DNA of 51,849 nucleotides from Pseudomonadota bacterium (lineage in GTDB: Bacteria; Pseudomonadota; Gammaproteobacteria; Legionellales; Legionellaceae), in the NCBI GenBank assembly GCA_020161725.1, contig JAIUOG010000004.1, forward strand, positions 1 through 51,849, read 5' to 3'. A program made the translations under genes and the position numbers. The notes beneath the pieces are model-generated. The model was not told the origin of the DNA. It saw only the letters and a program-made list of their open reading frames with translations, and made no database searches. Of this stretch, positions 1-7,377 are shown piece after piece; position 1 is the stretch's first letter, and each line of letters starts with the position of its first letter.

Positions 1-777
1 TAATTTTACATTAACCGGTTTAACCTGCTCTAAGGCATGGGCACGCATTTTATCCCAGAGAGAAGCCTGATGTTGTACCCAATGCTGAAAGGATTGATCT
101 TGTCTTAGTAAACCAGGCGCAATATGAGCCGCCATCATCGCCGCTTCAATAACCAAGGTGCCAGAACCGCAGCAAATATCTTGCAAGCCATAGCCCTGGC
201 TTGCTAAAAGTGGCCATTTTGCACGAATTAACAAGGCAGCCGCTACGTTTTCTTTTATGGGTGCTTCACCAGCCATTTCCCTATAACCGCGTTGATGTAA
301 ACTATAGCCTGTCAAATCAAAACTTAGCGTTAAATTATTATCTTTTAGATAGGCATGCAAACGAATATCCGGTCTTTCACGAGCAATAGAAGGTCTTTCT
401 CCCTTAAATTGACGGAAATGATCAACAATCCCATCTTTAATAACCTGAGCGCCATACATCGAATTTCGAATCTGATTGGAGCTTCCATGAAATTCAATAT
501 TAAGGGTTTTATCGGCAGTAAAAACCGTTTGCCAGGGGAATTGATTAGCTAATTGATAAAGAGCTTGCTCATTATAAGCTTCTCCAGAAAAAAGAATCAG
601 TTGTACCCTATTTGCAATTCTTGACCAAAGGCAAAGAGTATAAATACAAGCTAAATCAGCCTCACCATAAACGCCCTGAGGATTGACCTTAGTCACTCGT
701 AATCCTAAGGCTCTTACCTCTTCTTCTAATAAATATTCAAGCCCTTTGGGACAGCTTAGGAAAAGGGAATAATTCAT
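1..777 (-). CDS. rlmL: 23S rRNA (guanine-N2) methyltransferase RlmL, N-terminal part (runs off window start)
   Basis: The first 259 residues are visible; the reading frame is open to the window edge, so the C-terminal part is missing. The protein begins MNYSLFLSCPKGLEYLLEEE, typical of the ferredoxin-like start of RlmL. A THUMP RNA-binding domain follows (about residues 45-155). The first SAM-binding motif of the methyltransferase domain, DICCGSGTLVIEA, lies near residue 200. The family methylates G2445 of 23S rRNA; many gammaproteobacterial versions are fused to a second methyltransferase (RlmK), which cannot be judged here. The ATG at 775-777 overlaps the TGA of the upstream darP gene (ATGA), so the two are probably translationally coupled ribosome-maturation genes. 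Identity is clear from the motif order and N-terminus. Confidence 0.9.
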   Translation of the reverse strand, partial: MNYSLFLSCPKGLEYLLEEEVRALGLRVTKVNPQGVYGEADLACIYTLCLWSRIANRVQLILFSGEAYNEQALYQLANQFPWQTVFTADKTLNIEFHGSSNQIRNSMYGAQVIKDGIVDHFRQFKGERPSIARERPDIRLHAYLKDNNLTLSFDLTGYSLHQRGYREMAGEAPIKENVAAALLIRAKWPLLASQGYGLQDICCGSGTLVIEAAMMAAHIAPGLLRQDQSFQHWVQHQASLWDKMRAHALEQVKPVNVKL

Positions 778-1253
778 ACTATAATCGTCCTTAAAAAGCG
801 AAATAGAGCCTTATATGCACCTAAGTCTTTGCCTTTTTCTTTCTCATCCACTGCCTTTTTAATCAGCTGGCGAAGTTGTTGATTATCCACATTAGGATAT
901 TGATTTATAAATTCAGTTAAGGCTTCTTTGCCTTCTACTATTAAACGTTCACGCCAAACTTCAACTAAATGAAAGGTTTGAGTTTGCGCATTTTCCTCTT
1001 CTGCCAAGCCCTGATAGGCCTCAATGATTACCTCAAAATCAGATGCTCGCATGAGTTTGCCAATAAGTTGAGCCTGCCTTTTGATTGCCCCATGGCTCTT
1101 CATTTCTTTGGCTTGAAGGATTGCCTGATAGAGGCTTTCATCTAAGGGTAATTGATTAAGCTTTTCTAGTTTTAACTGGGTTAACTTTACGCCTAATTTT
1201 TTTAAAGCATCTGCATCTCGCTTTTTCTGCGATTTACTAATTGGCTCATCCAT
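774..1253 (-). CDS. darP: Ribosome biogenesis protein DarP (YjgA family)
   Basis: A 159-residue, highly charged, mostly helical protein. Its N-terminus, EPISKSQKKRDADALKKLG, is the hallmark of the YjgA/DarP family; the middle and C-terminus (RLIVEGKEALTEFINQYPNVDNQQLRQLIKKA) also fit. Family members bind the late-assembling 50S subunit at the subunit interface. It is slightly shorter than the usual 170-185 residues. The start ATG at 1251-1253 has no strong Shine-Dalgarno sequence, but an earlier start would break the family alignment. Its stop overlaps the start of rlmL, placing two large-subunit maturation genes in one unit. Function is inferred from family resemblance. Confidence 0.88.
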   Translation of the reverse strand: MDEPISKSQKKRDADALKKLGVKLTQLKLEKLNQLPLDESLYQAILQAKEMKSHGAIKRQAQLIGKLMRASDFEVIIEAYQGLAEEENAQTQTFHLVEVWRERLIVEGKEALTEFINQYPNVDNQQLRQLIKKAVDEKEKGKDLGAYKALFRFLRTIIV

Positions 1254-1307
1254 TCAAATATCTCTTAATACTTTATTATGACTCTGTAAAGAATAGTGCA
1301 GTTTATC

Positions 1308-2216
1308 CTAATCAACAGCAGCTAAGCTATCGAAATTAGCTTCTTTTCGTCTAACACGGCTAGAAAGATAGGAACGACCTATAGCAAAAAGATTGTAGAA
1401 TAAGATACAAAGCAAGAGGCTATGCAAAGTAGCTACTGATAGATGACTAACTAAAGGAAGAGTAAGAAAAACACCAATACAGCCACTTACACTTAGAATT
1501 AAAGTTTTTTTCAATGGAATTTTATCTTGTTGCAAAAAAACCATCGTTGTTAAAGGTTGCTGTAAAGCACCCGCTGTCGTCATAATAGGAAAGGCAATCA
1601 GCGGAGAGACATTTAGCAAAAATAAGGCACATTGCACCATCACAAAAAGACCAATACCCGCGGTGGTTAAAGCACCACAAATAAACATAGCAAAAAAACC
1701 AACTATTAGTCTTGTTGATTCAAGCGCCATAATGCTGCCATCATTAGGAATCAATTCAAGCTTTTCACAACCTAATAAAATAATTAAACCGGTAAAACAA
1801 CAAATCATCGCCAGCTGAATGGCTTTTTTATTAAGCCTACACATCACCATGCCACCTAGTAATCCACCAAGGCAGGTTCCAACCACTAAAGTAAGAAGGG
1901 TTACAATATCGACCTCAACAACCTTCATGAAAAAAAGTGATTCAATAGCGCCCGGTAAAACCTGCGCACCATTATTAACGGCAGGTAATTTATCATCAGG
2001 AAAGGTTTTTAACAGCTTGGCTAAAGCCACATTGACGGCAAAACTACCCACACCAATCGTATCGGAAATAAAAGCAAGAATACCACTAAAACCTAGCTTT
2101 AAAGAGTCGGCAAGGGAGACAAAAACTTTAGGCTGCTTTTTTAATTTATAAAACATAGCAACAATACAAAAACCATTAAAAAGAACAATGGCCAAAATCA
2201 TTAATTGAATAAACAT
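1308..2216 (-). CDS. TauE/SafE-type (DUF81) polytopic membrane protein
   Basis: With the start chosen here the protein has 302 residues and about eight hydrophobic segments. Two halves each contain a glycine-rich stretch (LKLGFSGILAFISDTIGVGS and FICGALTTAGIGLF) resembling the duplicated halves of TauE/SafE permeases, which are linked to export of sulfite, sulfoacetate or other small anions. The open frame runs upstream to 2474, but that extension would overlap the divergent SET gene. A promoter-like pair (TTGGCT, 17 bases, TATAAT) sits at 2254-2282 on this strand, just upstream of the ATG at 2216, so the short form is preferred. An ATG at 2288 is the alternative. The substrate cannot be predicted. 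Confidence 0.65.
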   Translation of the reverse strand: MFIQLMILAIVLFNGFCIVAMFYKLKKQPKVFVSLADSLKLGFSGILAFISDTIGVGSFAVNVALAKLLKTFPDDKLPAVNNGAQVLPGAIESLFFMKVVEVDIVTLLTLVVGTCLGGLLGGMVMCRLNKKAIQLAMICCFTGLIILLGCEKLELIPNDGSIMALESTRLIVGFFAMFICGALTTAGIGLFVMVQCALFLLNVSPLIAFPIMTTAGALQQPLTTMVFLQQDKIPLKKTLILSVSGCIGVFLTLPLVSHLSVATLHSLLLCILFYNLFAIGRSYLSSRVRRKEANFDSLAAVD

Positions 2217-2253
2217 GCACGACTCAACAGCATAGTGGATAAAAATATGAACA

Positions 2254-2282
2254 ATTATACCTTTTTTAGCTAATTCAGCCAA
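2254..2282 (-). promoter_or_regulatory. Candidate sigma-70 promoter of the TauE/SafE-type gene
   Basis: On the minus strand TTGGCT (2277-2282) is followed after exactly 17 bases by TATAAT (2254-2259). The expected transcript start near 2247 gives a leader of about 30 bases before the ATG at 2216. This lies inside the upstream part of the open frame and argues against the long start at 2474. Confidence 0.5.
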
Positions 2283-2382
2283 GGCCATTCGCGAGCATTT
2301 AAACTTTATATCTAACAGCACCCAATTGAAAAAATAAATCAATATGATATTTTTTGGGGCAAACAAAACAAAGGTTTTTATA

Positions 2383-2604
2383 ATGAACGAAGAAACTATT
2401 AACTTTGCTACCATTACCGAGGAAGGCGAAATAAAGGTAGAGGCATTATCATCTAGTGAACTTGCTGCTCGCACTAGTCAAAATTTTATCTGGACTAACG
2501 AGGTTATACTTAAAGAAGATAAGACCTTATCCTGTTATTTATTAAAATTGGAAGCACCTACCAATATTGAATCAGACATAGATATCAATAGAGTAGGAGG
2601 TTAA
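2383..2604 (+). CDS. SET-domain protein copy 1, upstream fragment (N-terminal domain only)
   Basis: A 73-residue product starting MNEETINFATITEEGEI. It is clearly paralogous to the first 73 residues of the intact protein at 3771-4949 (MNEEMINFATVSEHGEM), and residues such as TNEV and LSCY are kept in both. The frame ends in TAA at 2602-2604, whereas the paralog reads straight through into its SET region. The downstream part begins at the overlapping ATG at 2604 in another frame. Either this is one gene broken by a frameshift, or it is a two-cistron version with termination-reinitiation. A perfect AGGAGG at 2595-2600 precedes the second start. Treat it with the next entry as one functional unit until tested. 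Confidence 0.65.
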   Translation: MNEETINFATITEEGEIKVEALSSSELAARTSQNFIWTNEVILKEDKTLSCYLLKLEAPTNIESDIDINRVGG

Positions 2605-3611
2605 TGAGGGATTGGTTTGGTAGAAACTTAGTTGGAAATATTGTTATCTTATATGGTCAACAATTTTATTTTGGCGATTTAACTAAGACAGGTATATCGG
2701 CAACCCCCATTATAGAAACAGAGGGAAATAAAGATCTTTTACAATCTTTAACCGCCGCTTTTGACACATTAAAACCCCATACTTATAAACGTGCCAATGA
2801 CAATAACCTTAAAACTATCATCTCCTTATTAGGAGGCCTTGATATTAATCTCATCTCTGGAAATAAAAGGCAAAAAGAATTAGAGGAAAAGCTTCAGCAA
2901 GCAAAAGAGACCCATAAAAAATTAGCCATTATAAAAATTAATGATTTAGTCGGCTATGGTGTAATTGCACTTGAAGACATCCCGGCAAACACTATTGTTA
3001 CCTTTTATGCCGGCTTATTAAGCAGAAAAGCCCCAAAAAAAGAAGATGATGCTTATGTCTTAGGTGCAGGTAATTCCATCATTTCTGCCAAAACACATCG
3101 AAATTTTGCAGGTTTTATTACTCATGCATTTGAAAAAAAATCATCATCAAGTACAAACGAGCAAGATAAAGTATATTTAGACGATTTCAGCCCCAAAGAA
3201 GAAGATAATATTAGATGGCAGGCTAATCTTGTTTCCTGTAATCTTTTTCCCAAAAAAATAATTTTTAATAATAGACTTTACGCTTTTCTAGAATCGAGGG
3301 AAGTCATTAAAAAAGGCAGCATATTGGCTTGGGATTATGGGCTTGGATATTGGGCAGGCCGAAAAATAGCACCTGCTTTATTAACTCGTCAAGGAGAAAT
3401 AATTAGTCCTAGTACTTACCTCTGTTCTCACTACAGCTATATTAGAGCATTCACAAGAAAAGATGATGAAATATTAAAGAACCCAGGACAATTGAGTTTA
3501 TTCCGTACCGAACCCAATGCATCCTTAATTCCCAGGGGTATTCTTAGCTCATCTTTTTTTAGTTCTGAATCTGAAAAACCCTCAAATTCTACCCTTTTAA
3601 CTATTCGATAA
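2604..3611 (+). CDS. SET-domain protein copy 1, catalytic part (putative secreted protein methyltransferase)
   Basis: A 335-residue product in a different frame from the fragment just upstream, starting MRDWFGRN, which aligns with residues 75-81 (VNWFGRN) of the intact paralog. SET-like motifs appear in order: GYGVIALEDIPANTIVTFYA (N-terminal SET glycine motif), FITHAF in the position of the NHS/C motif, and AWDYG for the C-terminal DYG. The Asn-His pair is Thr-His here, so catalysis is not guaranteed. There is no post-SET cysteine cluster. Unlike its paralog it ends in a Ser/Glu-rich tail (FFSSESEKPSNS) without a membrane segment. SET proteins in Legionella include injected chromatin modifiers, so an effector role is plausible but inferred. 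Confidence 0.75.
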   Translation: MRDWFGRNLVGNIVILYGQQFYFGDLTKTGISATPIIETEGNKDLLQSLTAAFDTLKPHTYKRANDNNLKTIISLLGGLDINLISGNKRQKELEEKLQQAKETHKKLAIIKINDLVGYGVIALEDIPANTIVTFYAGLLSRKAPKKEDDAYVLGAGNSIISAKTHRNFAGFITHAFEKKSSSSTNEQDKVYLDDFSPKEEDNIRWQANLVSCNLFPKKIIFNNRLYAFLESREVIKKGSILAWDYGLGYWAGRKIAPALLTRQGEIISPSTYLCSHYSYIRAFTRKDDEILKNPGQLSLFRTEPNASLIPRGILSSSFFSSESEKPSNSTLLTIR

Positions 3612-3618
3612 GAGAAAG

Positions 3619-3661
3619 AGTAATAAATAGTTTGTGGATATATCCTCAACTATTTATTACT
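3619..3661. repeat. Near-perfect 43-bp palindrome after SET copy 1
   Basis: AGTAATAAATAGTT at 3619-3632 is exactly reverse-complemented at 3648-3661. The centre contains a second palindrome, GGATATATCC, giving a nearly continuous inverted repeat over 43 bases. It follows the stop of SET copy 1 directly. No clear U-run follows, so it is not a canonical intrinsic terminator, though it could end or stabilise the transcript. Confidence 0.7.
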
Positions 3662-3770
3662 CAAAATAGCTTTTTTAGTTTAAAAACCGCTCCTCCTATC
3701 AATTCATTCCTTGAAAAACAATTACACCAATGCAAACATCATTAATAAAAAAGTTTGAGACGATTTTATA

Positions 3771-4949
3771 ATGAATGAGGAAATGATTAACTTCGCAACG
3801 GTCAGTGAACACGGTGAAATGACGATAGAGGCTTTATCGCCTAGCGAGTTAGCTTCACGTACTAATCAAAATTTCGTCTGGACAAATGAGGTCTTAATTC
3901 AACAAGAAGAAGCCTTATCCTGTTATATCCTAAAGTTACAACCACCTACAGTCGATTCCCCCCTCGATCATAGCCAGCTAAAAAAAGTAATGGTCAATTG
4001 GTTTGGCAGAAATGTAGTTGGAAAAGTTGTTATTTTATATGGTCAACAATTTTATTTTGCTGAACTAACTTCAACGGATATAAGAACAACAGTCATTATT
4101 GAAAGCGAAGAGAATAGCAATTTTTTGCAATCTTTAACCCAATCATTTGAAAAATTAAAAGCCAATACCTATAAGCTTGCAGATAAGAAAACACTTAAAA
4201 TCATCACGTCATTATTAGGTATTCTAGATATTGATCTGATATCAAGAAATACAATCCATAATAATTTGCAAGAGAAACTGCAACAAGCCAAAGAAATGCA
4301 AAAAAAGTTAGCTATCATAAAAATTAATGATTTAGTAGGCTATGGCGTTATTGCAGTTGAAGATATCCCTGCAAATACTATTGTTAGTCTTTATGCTGGC
4401 ATATTAAGTAATCAGTCATTCATGAACAAATACGATACTTATATCCTAGGCACCCATAACTTTATGATTAGCGCTAAAACCCATCGAAATTTTAGTGGTT
4501 TTATTACGCATGCTTTTGAAAGAAAATCGCAAGTAATCCCCCATTATTTAAACAAAATCTATTTAGATGATTTCCATCCAATAAAGGAAGATAAGACTCA
4601 TTGGCAAGCTAATCTTGTCTCTTCAAATCTTTCTAGCGAAATGCTCATTGCTAATAATAAGTTATACTTTTTTCTAAAAAGCCAAGAAGCGATTAAAAAA
4701 GGCAACCTAATCGCCTGGGACTATGGCCTCAAATATTGGGCTAATGCAAAAATTGCTCCTGCCTTATTAACCTTAAAAGGAGAGGTAGTTGCCCCCGATA
4801 CTTACACCTGCTCTAACGAAGACTATATTAAAGCCTTCACCCTGGTAGACGAAGAAAAAGAAGAAAACTTTAAATTAGTTAAATCAAGACCTTTTTTATT
4901 CCTAATAACAATATTGGCCTTGCTTGTTCTTCTAGAAATCCTAAGCTGA
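3771..4949 (+). CDS. SET-domain protein copy 2, intact and tail-anchored (putative secreted methyltransferase)
   Basis: A 392-residue protein with an N-terminal domain unknown to me (1-75), a linker with coiled-coil character (about 160-182, QEKLQQAKEMQKKL) and a SET-like domain (about 184-330). Visible SET motifs are GYGVIAVEDIP at 190-200, SAKTHRNFSGFITHAF at 234-249 in the place of the NHS/C motif, and AWDYG at 315-319. Residues 373-392 form one hydrophobic helix (FLFLITILALLVLLEILS) at the very C-terminus, a tail-anchor arrangement. This copy is fused in one frame, unlike the one upstream, showing the likely ancestral structure. It probably arose by tandem duplication. Methyltransferase activity and host targeting are inferred, not shown. 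Confidence 0.78.
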   Translation: MNEEMINFATVSEHGEMTIEALSPSELASRTNQNFVWTNEVLIQQEEALSCYILKLQPPTVDSPLDHSQLKKVMVNWFGRNVVGKVVILYGQQFYFAELTSTDIRTTVIIESEENSNFLQSLTQSFEKLKANTYKLADKKTLKIITSLLGILDIDLISRNTIHNNLQEKLQQAKEMQKKLAIIKINDLVGYGVIAVEDIPANTIVSLYAGILSNQSFMNKYDTYILGTHNFMISAKTHRNFSGFITHAFERKSQVIPHYLNKIYLDDFHPIKEDKTHWQANLVSSNLSSEMLIANNKLYFFLKSQEAIKKGNLIAWDYGLKYWANAKIAPALLTLKGEVVAPDTYTCSNEDYIKAFTLVDEEKEENFKLVKSRPFLFLITILALLVLLEILS

Positions 4950-5015
4950 AGAATTCATCTTTTTTACATAATAGACCTCTTCGCACTCTCGCTGTTTATC
5001 CTCTCGGAATACGGA

Positions 5016-5068
5016 TCGAAGAGCCTCACCCAGGCTTTAATATTCGCTTTTTGAAAGAGCACGGGTAT
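5016..5068 (+). repeat. Dispersed repeat, 3' module copy 1
   Basis: CGAAGAGCC, an AGGCT element and then TTAATATTCGCTTTTTGAA occur in the same order as in the copies at 9628-9672 and 48088-48132. All three end in a GGGTAT box. Here the repeat covers the stop codon and last codons of the minus-strand epimerase gene. Confidence 0.65.
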
Positions 5069-5975
5069 ATTCTTCTGTTAATGCAGATTCAAGGGATGGG
5101 TATTTAAATTGAAACCCGAGTTGAATCAATCTCTTAGGAACCACTTTTTGCCCTTTTAATAAAAGCTCTTCTCCCATTTCGCCAAATAAAAGCTTGATAA
5201 TGTTGGCAGGCATGGTGAGAAAAAGAGGGCGGTTTAAAACTTTTGCGTATTGCTTCGCAAATTCTTTTTGTGAAATTGCCTGTGGAGCTGTGATATTCAG
5301 AGGCCCTATTATTTCCTTATGCTCAATTAAGAAAATTATTGCTTCAATTAAATCTTGATAATAAACCCAGGAAATTGTTTGCTGACCAGCCCCTAAAATA
5401 GAGCCTAAGCCCAAGCGAAAAGGTAACTCTAATTTTTTAAGCATCCCCTCGCCCTTTTTTAAAACCACACCAAAACGCAAAGTTGTAACTGGGATACCGT
5501 AATCTTCTGCTTCTTTTAATGATTCCTGCCACATAAGGCCAATATGTTTTAAAAAATCAGTTACTGTTTCATTATAAAGAGGGGAGTCTTCATCAAAATC
5601 TTTGGTGCTTATCTCTTCTGCTCCATAAATTCCAATCGCATTAGCACAGAAATAACGAGGCCTTGCCTGCCATTTAATTAACCACTCAGTCAGCTTTTTA
5701 TTGGTTAAGGTGCGTGATTCTATCAGTTCTTTTTTTACAGCCTCATTCCATCTTTTAGCGCCAATATTAGAACCTGATAAATTAATGATTAAATCATAAT
5801 ATTTGGCATCATGTGAGGTTAAGTTTTCCCAGCTAACCTTATTAATATTGCTAGGAAAAATCTTTTCTAAGCGTTTAATTGAACGACCTAAAACCGTAAT
5901 TTGATATTTTTTTGATAGGGTTTTCGTTAGTTCAGAACCAATAAAACCCGATGCACCCGCAATTAATATGTTCAT
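5037..5975 (-). CDS. TIGR01777/YfcH-family SDR epimerase
   Basis: A 312-residue extended short-chain dehydrogenase. It starts MNILIAGASGFIGSELTKTL, a Rossmann fold with the GxxGxxG dinucleotide-binding motif at 7-13. INLSGSNIGAKRW (about 66-78) and the substrate-domain signature (GSILGAGQQTISWVYYQDLI) are typical of the YfcH subgroup, and a DUF1731-type C-terminus (LLKGQKVVPKRLIQLGFQFK) follows. The reaction of this family is not established. The last residues (about YTRALSKSEY) are encoded by a dispersed repeat (5016-5068), suggesting that repeat insertion replaced the native 3' end. The start ATG at 5973-5975 fits the family N-terminus exactly. Confidence 0.85.
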   Translation of the reverse strand: MNILIAGASGFIGSELTKTLSKKYQITVLGRSIKRLEKIFPSNINKVSWENLTSHDAKYYDLIINLSGSNIGAKRWNEAVKKELIESRTLTNKKLTEWLIKWQARPRYFCANAIGIYGAEEISTKDFDEDSPLYNETVTDFLKHIGLMWQESLKEAEDYGIPVTTLRFGVVLKKGEGMLKKLELPFRLGLGSILGAGQQTISWVYYQDLIEAIIFLIEHKEIIGPLNITAPQAISQKEFAKQYAKVLNRPLFLTMPANIIKLLFGEMGEELLLKGQKVVPKRLIQLGFQFKYPSLESALTEEYTRALSKSEY

Positions 5976-6012
5976 TCGCTATTTCATTCCATTTATTTTT
6001 AAATTTAGCAAA

Positions 6013-6612
6013 TTAAGAACAAAGTTTTTTGGTAATTTTTGCTACATGCTCACCCTGAAAACGAGCGATTTTTAATTCTATTTCGTTGGGTGTTTTACTG
6101 CCATCAGAGCCAGCTATAGTTCCAGCACCATAAGGAGAGCCTCCCCGCATTTGGCTTAAATCAGTTAAGGCAGGTTCAGAATAGGGTGTACCAACTAAAA
6201 TCATACCGTGATGAATTAATGTATTCCAAAAGGAAAGGATAGTCGCTTCATTACCACCGCCAGTACCTGTTGAAACAAAAACGGATCCCACTTTACCGAT
6301 TAAGCCACCTTTGACCCAAAGACCACCTGTTTGGTCTAAAAAATTGCGCATTTGCGAAGCCATATTACCAAAACGAGTCGGTGTACCAAAAATGATAGCA
6401 TCATAATCAGCTAACTCTTGAGGTATTGCTATTTCTGCTTTTTGATTGAGTTTAATACCGGCTTTCTTTGCAACATCCTCTGGCATGAGCTCAGGTACTC
6501 GTTTAATAACAACTTGAACTCCTTCTACAGATTGAACACCCTTCGCTACTTCTTCAGCCATTCTTTCAACATGACCATAACTTGAATAATAAAGTATTAA
6601 AATCTTTGCCAT
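6013..6612 (-). CDS. wrbA: NAD(P)H:quinone oxidoreductase WrbA (flavodoxin-like)
   Basis: A 199-residue protein of typical WrbA length. The FMN phosphate-binding loop is at the N-terminus ([20 protein letters not shown]). The conserved [20 protein letters not shown] lies in the middle, and the WrbA-specific [20 protein letters not shown] follows. Family members form tetramers that reduce quinones by two electrons, protecting against redox cycling. The gene is monocistronic on the minus strand, a little upstream of the epimerase, with a good Shine-Dalgarno sequence (AGGGAG) before its ATG. Identification is firm. Confidence 0.95.
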   Translation of the reverse strand: MAKILILYYSSYGHVERMAEEVAKGVQSVEGVQVVIKRVPELMPEDVAKKAGIKLNQKAEIAIPQELADYDAIIFGTPTRFGNMASQMRNFLDQTGGLWVKGGLIGKVGSVFVSTGTGGGNEATILSFWNTLIHHGMILVGTPYSEPALTDLSQMRGGSPYGAGTIAGSDGSKTPNEIELKIARFQGEHVAKITKKLCS

Positions 6613-6735
6613 TCTGAACTCCCTTTATAAATTGTAAGGAACAGTTTAAACCCAAGTTATTTCAAAATGCTAGATTTTATCATTCTATTCCTTAATCTTA
6701 TGCTAAAATTATTTTTTTATATTTTTGGATAAAAC

Positions 6736-7233
6736 ATGAAGTGGCTCATAAAAAAGCTAAGCTTTTTTTGTCTCCTTGCTTTAGCTAACCTAAGTCATGC
6801 TGAGATTCTTTTACATCCTTTAGCAGGTAAACCCATATCATTTAATAGCCTCAAAGGTAAATGGATCTTTATTAATTATTGGGCAAGCTGGTGTCAGCCT
6901 TGTCTAGATGAAATTAAAGAATTAAATCGTTTTTATGAATCAAAAAAAGATGACGTTGCTTTATTTGCAGTGAATTATGATAAACAAAGCCTGCCTATTC
7001 TTAACGGCTTGATTCGTAAATATAAAATTACCTACCCTAGTTTGCGCATCGACCCTGCTTCTGATTTAAACTTAGGCGATATACAAGGCGTGCCTGCCAC
7101 CTTTGTATTTAATAAAGAGGGAAAACTAGTCAATATCTTATATGGTGCGCAGAATCTAAAAAGTTTAAATAACGCCTTGATAAAGTATAGATCACGCACC
7201 GCTGTTGGAAGTAGGTCAAACGAACAAATTTGA
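6736..7233 (+). CDS. TlpA-like periplasmic thioredoxin-fold protein
   Basis: A 165-residue protein with a signal peptide (about 1-22, cleavage after SHA). The thioredoxin-fold active site is in NYWASWCQPCLDEI, a CxxC with the WCxPC pattern of TlpA/ResA-type reductases. The cis-proline loop is present as GVPATFVF near residue 120. Such proteins reduce disulfides in the periplasm, often for cytochrome c maturation, but no partner gene is adjacent. The last residues run into an inverted-repeat element (7224-7330), so the native C-terminus may have been altered. The precise substrate is unknown. Confidence 0.85.
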   Translation: MKWLIKKLSFFCLLALANLSHAEILLHPLAGKPISFNSLKGKWIFINYWASWCQPCLDEIKELNRFYESKKDDVALFAVNYDKQSLPILNGLIRKYKITYPSLRIDPASDLNLGDIQGVPATFVFNKEGKLVNILYGAQNLKSLNNALIKYRSRTAVGSRSNEQI

Positions 7234-7330
7234 GTACAGGTTGCGATAAAACATCTCGAAAAATGCGCAGCATAGCTGTCTATGTGAGTGGTTTTTCGAG
7301 AGATTTTATCGCAAGATGTGCCAAATATGG
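7224..7330. repeat. Inverted-repeat element (MITE- or REP-like)
   Basis: TTGCGATAAAACATCTCGAA and the following A-run (7241-7263) are reverse-complemented at 7292-7314 with two mismatches in 23. A 28-base loop separates the arms. Weaker symmetry (AAAT..TGT versus TGT..AAAT) extends the element outward on both sides. It overlaps the end of the thioredoxin-like gene. Whether it is mobile or a transcript-end structure cannot be decided here. Confidence 0.6.
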
Positions 7331-7377
7331 CTGTTTCATGAATAGGGCTAACCTCTCTCTTACTAGATAAATAAGGC

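Noticed and set aside
1308-2474. Longer 388-residue form of the TauE/SafE-type protein
   Set aside because: The extra 86 residues overlap the divergent SET gene and contain a promoter-like sequence for the shorter form; they are not family-like.
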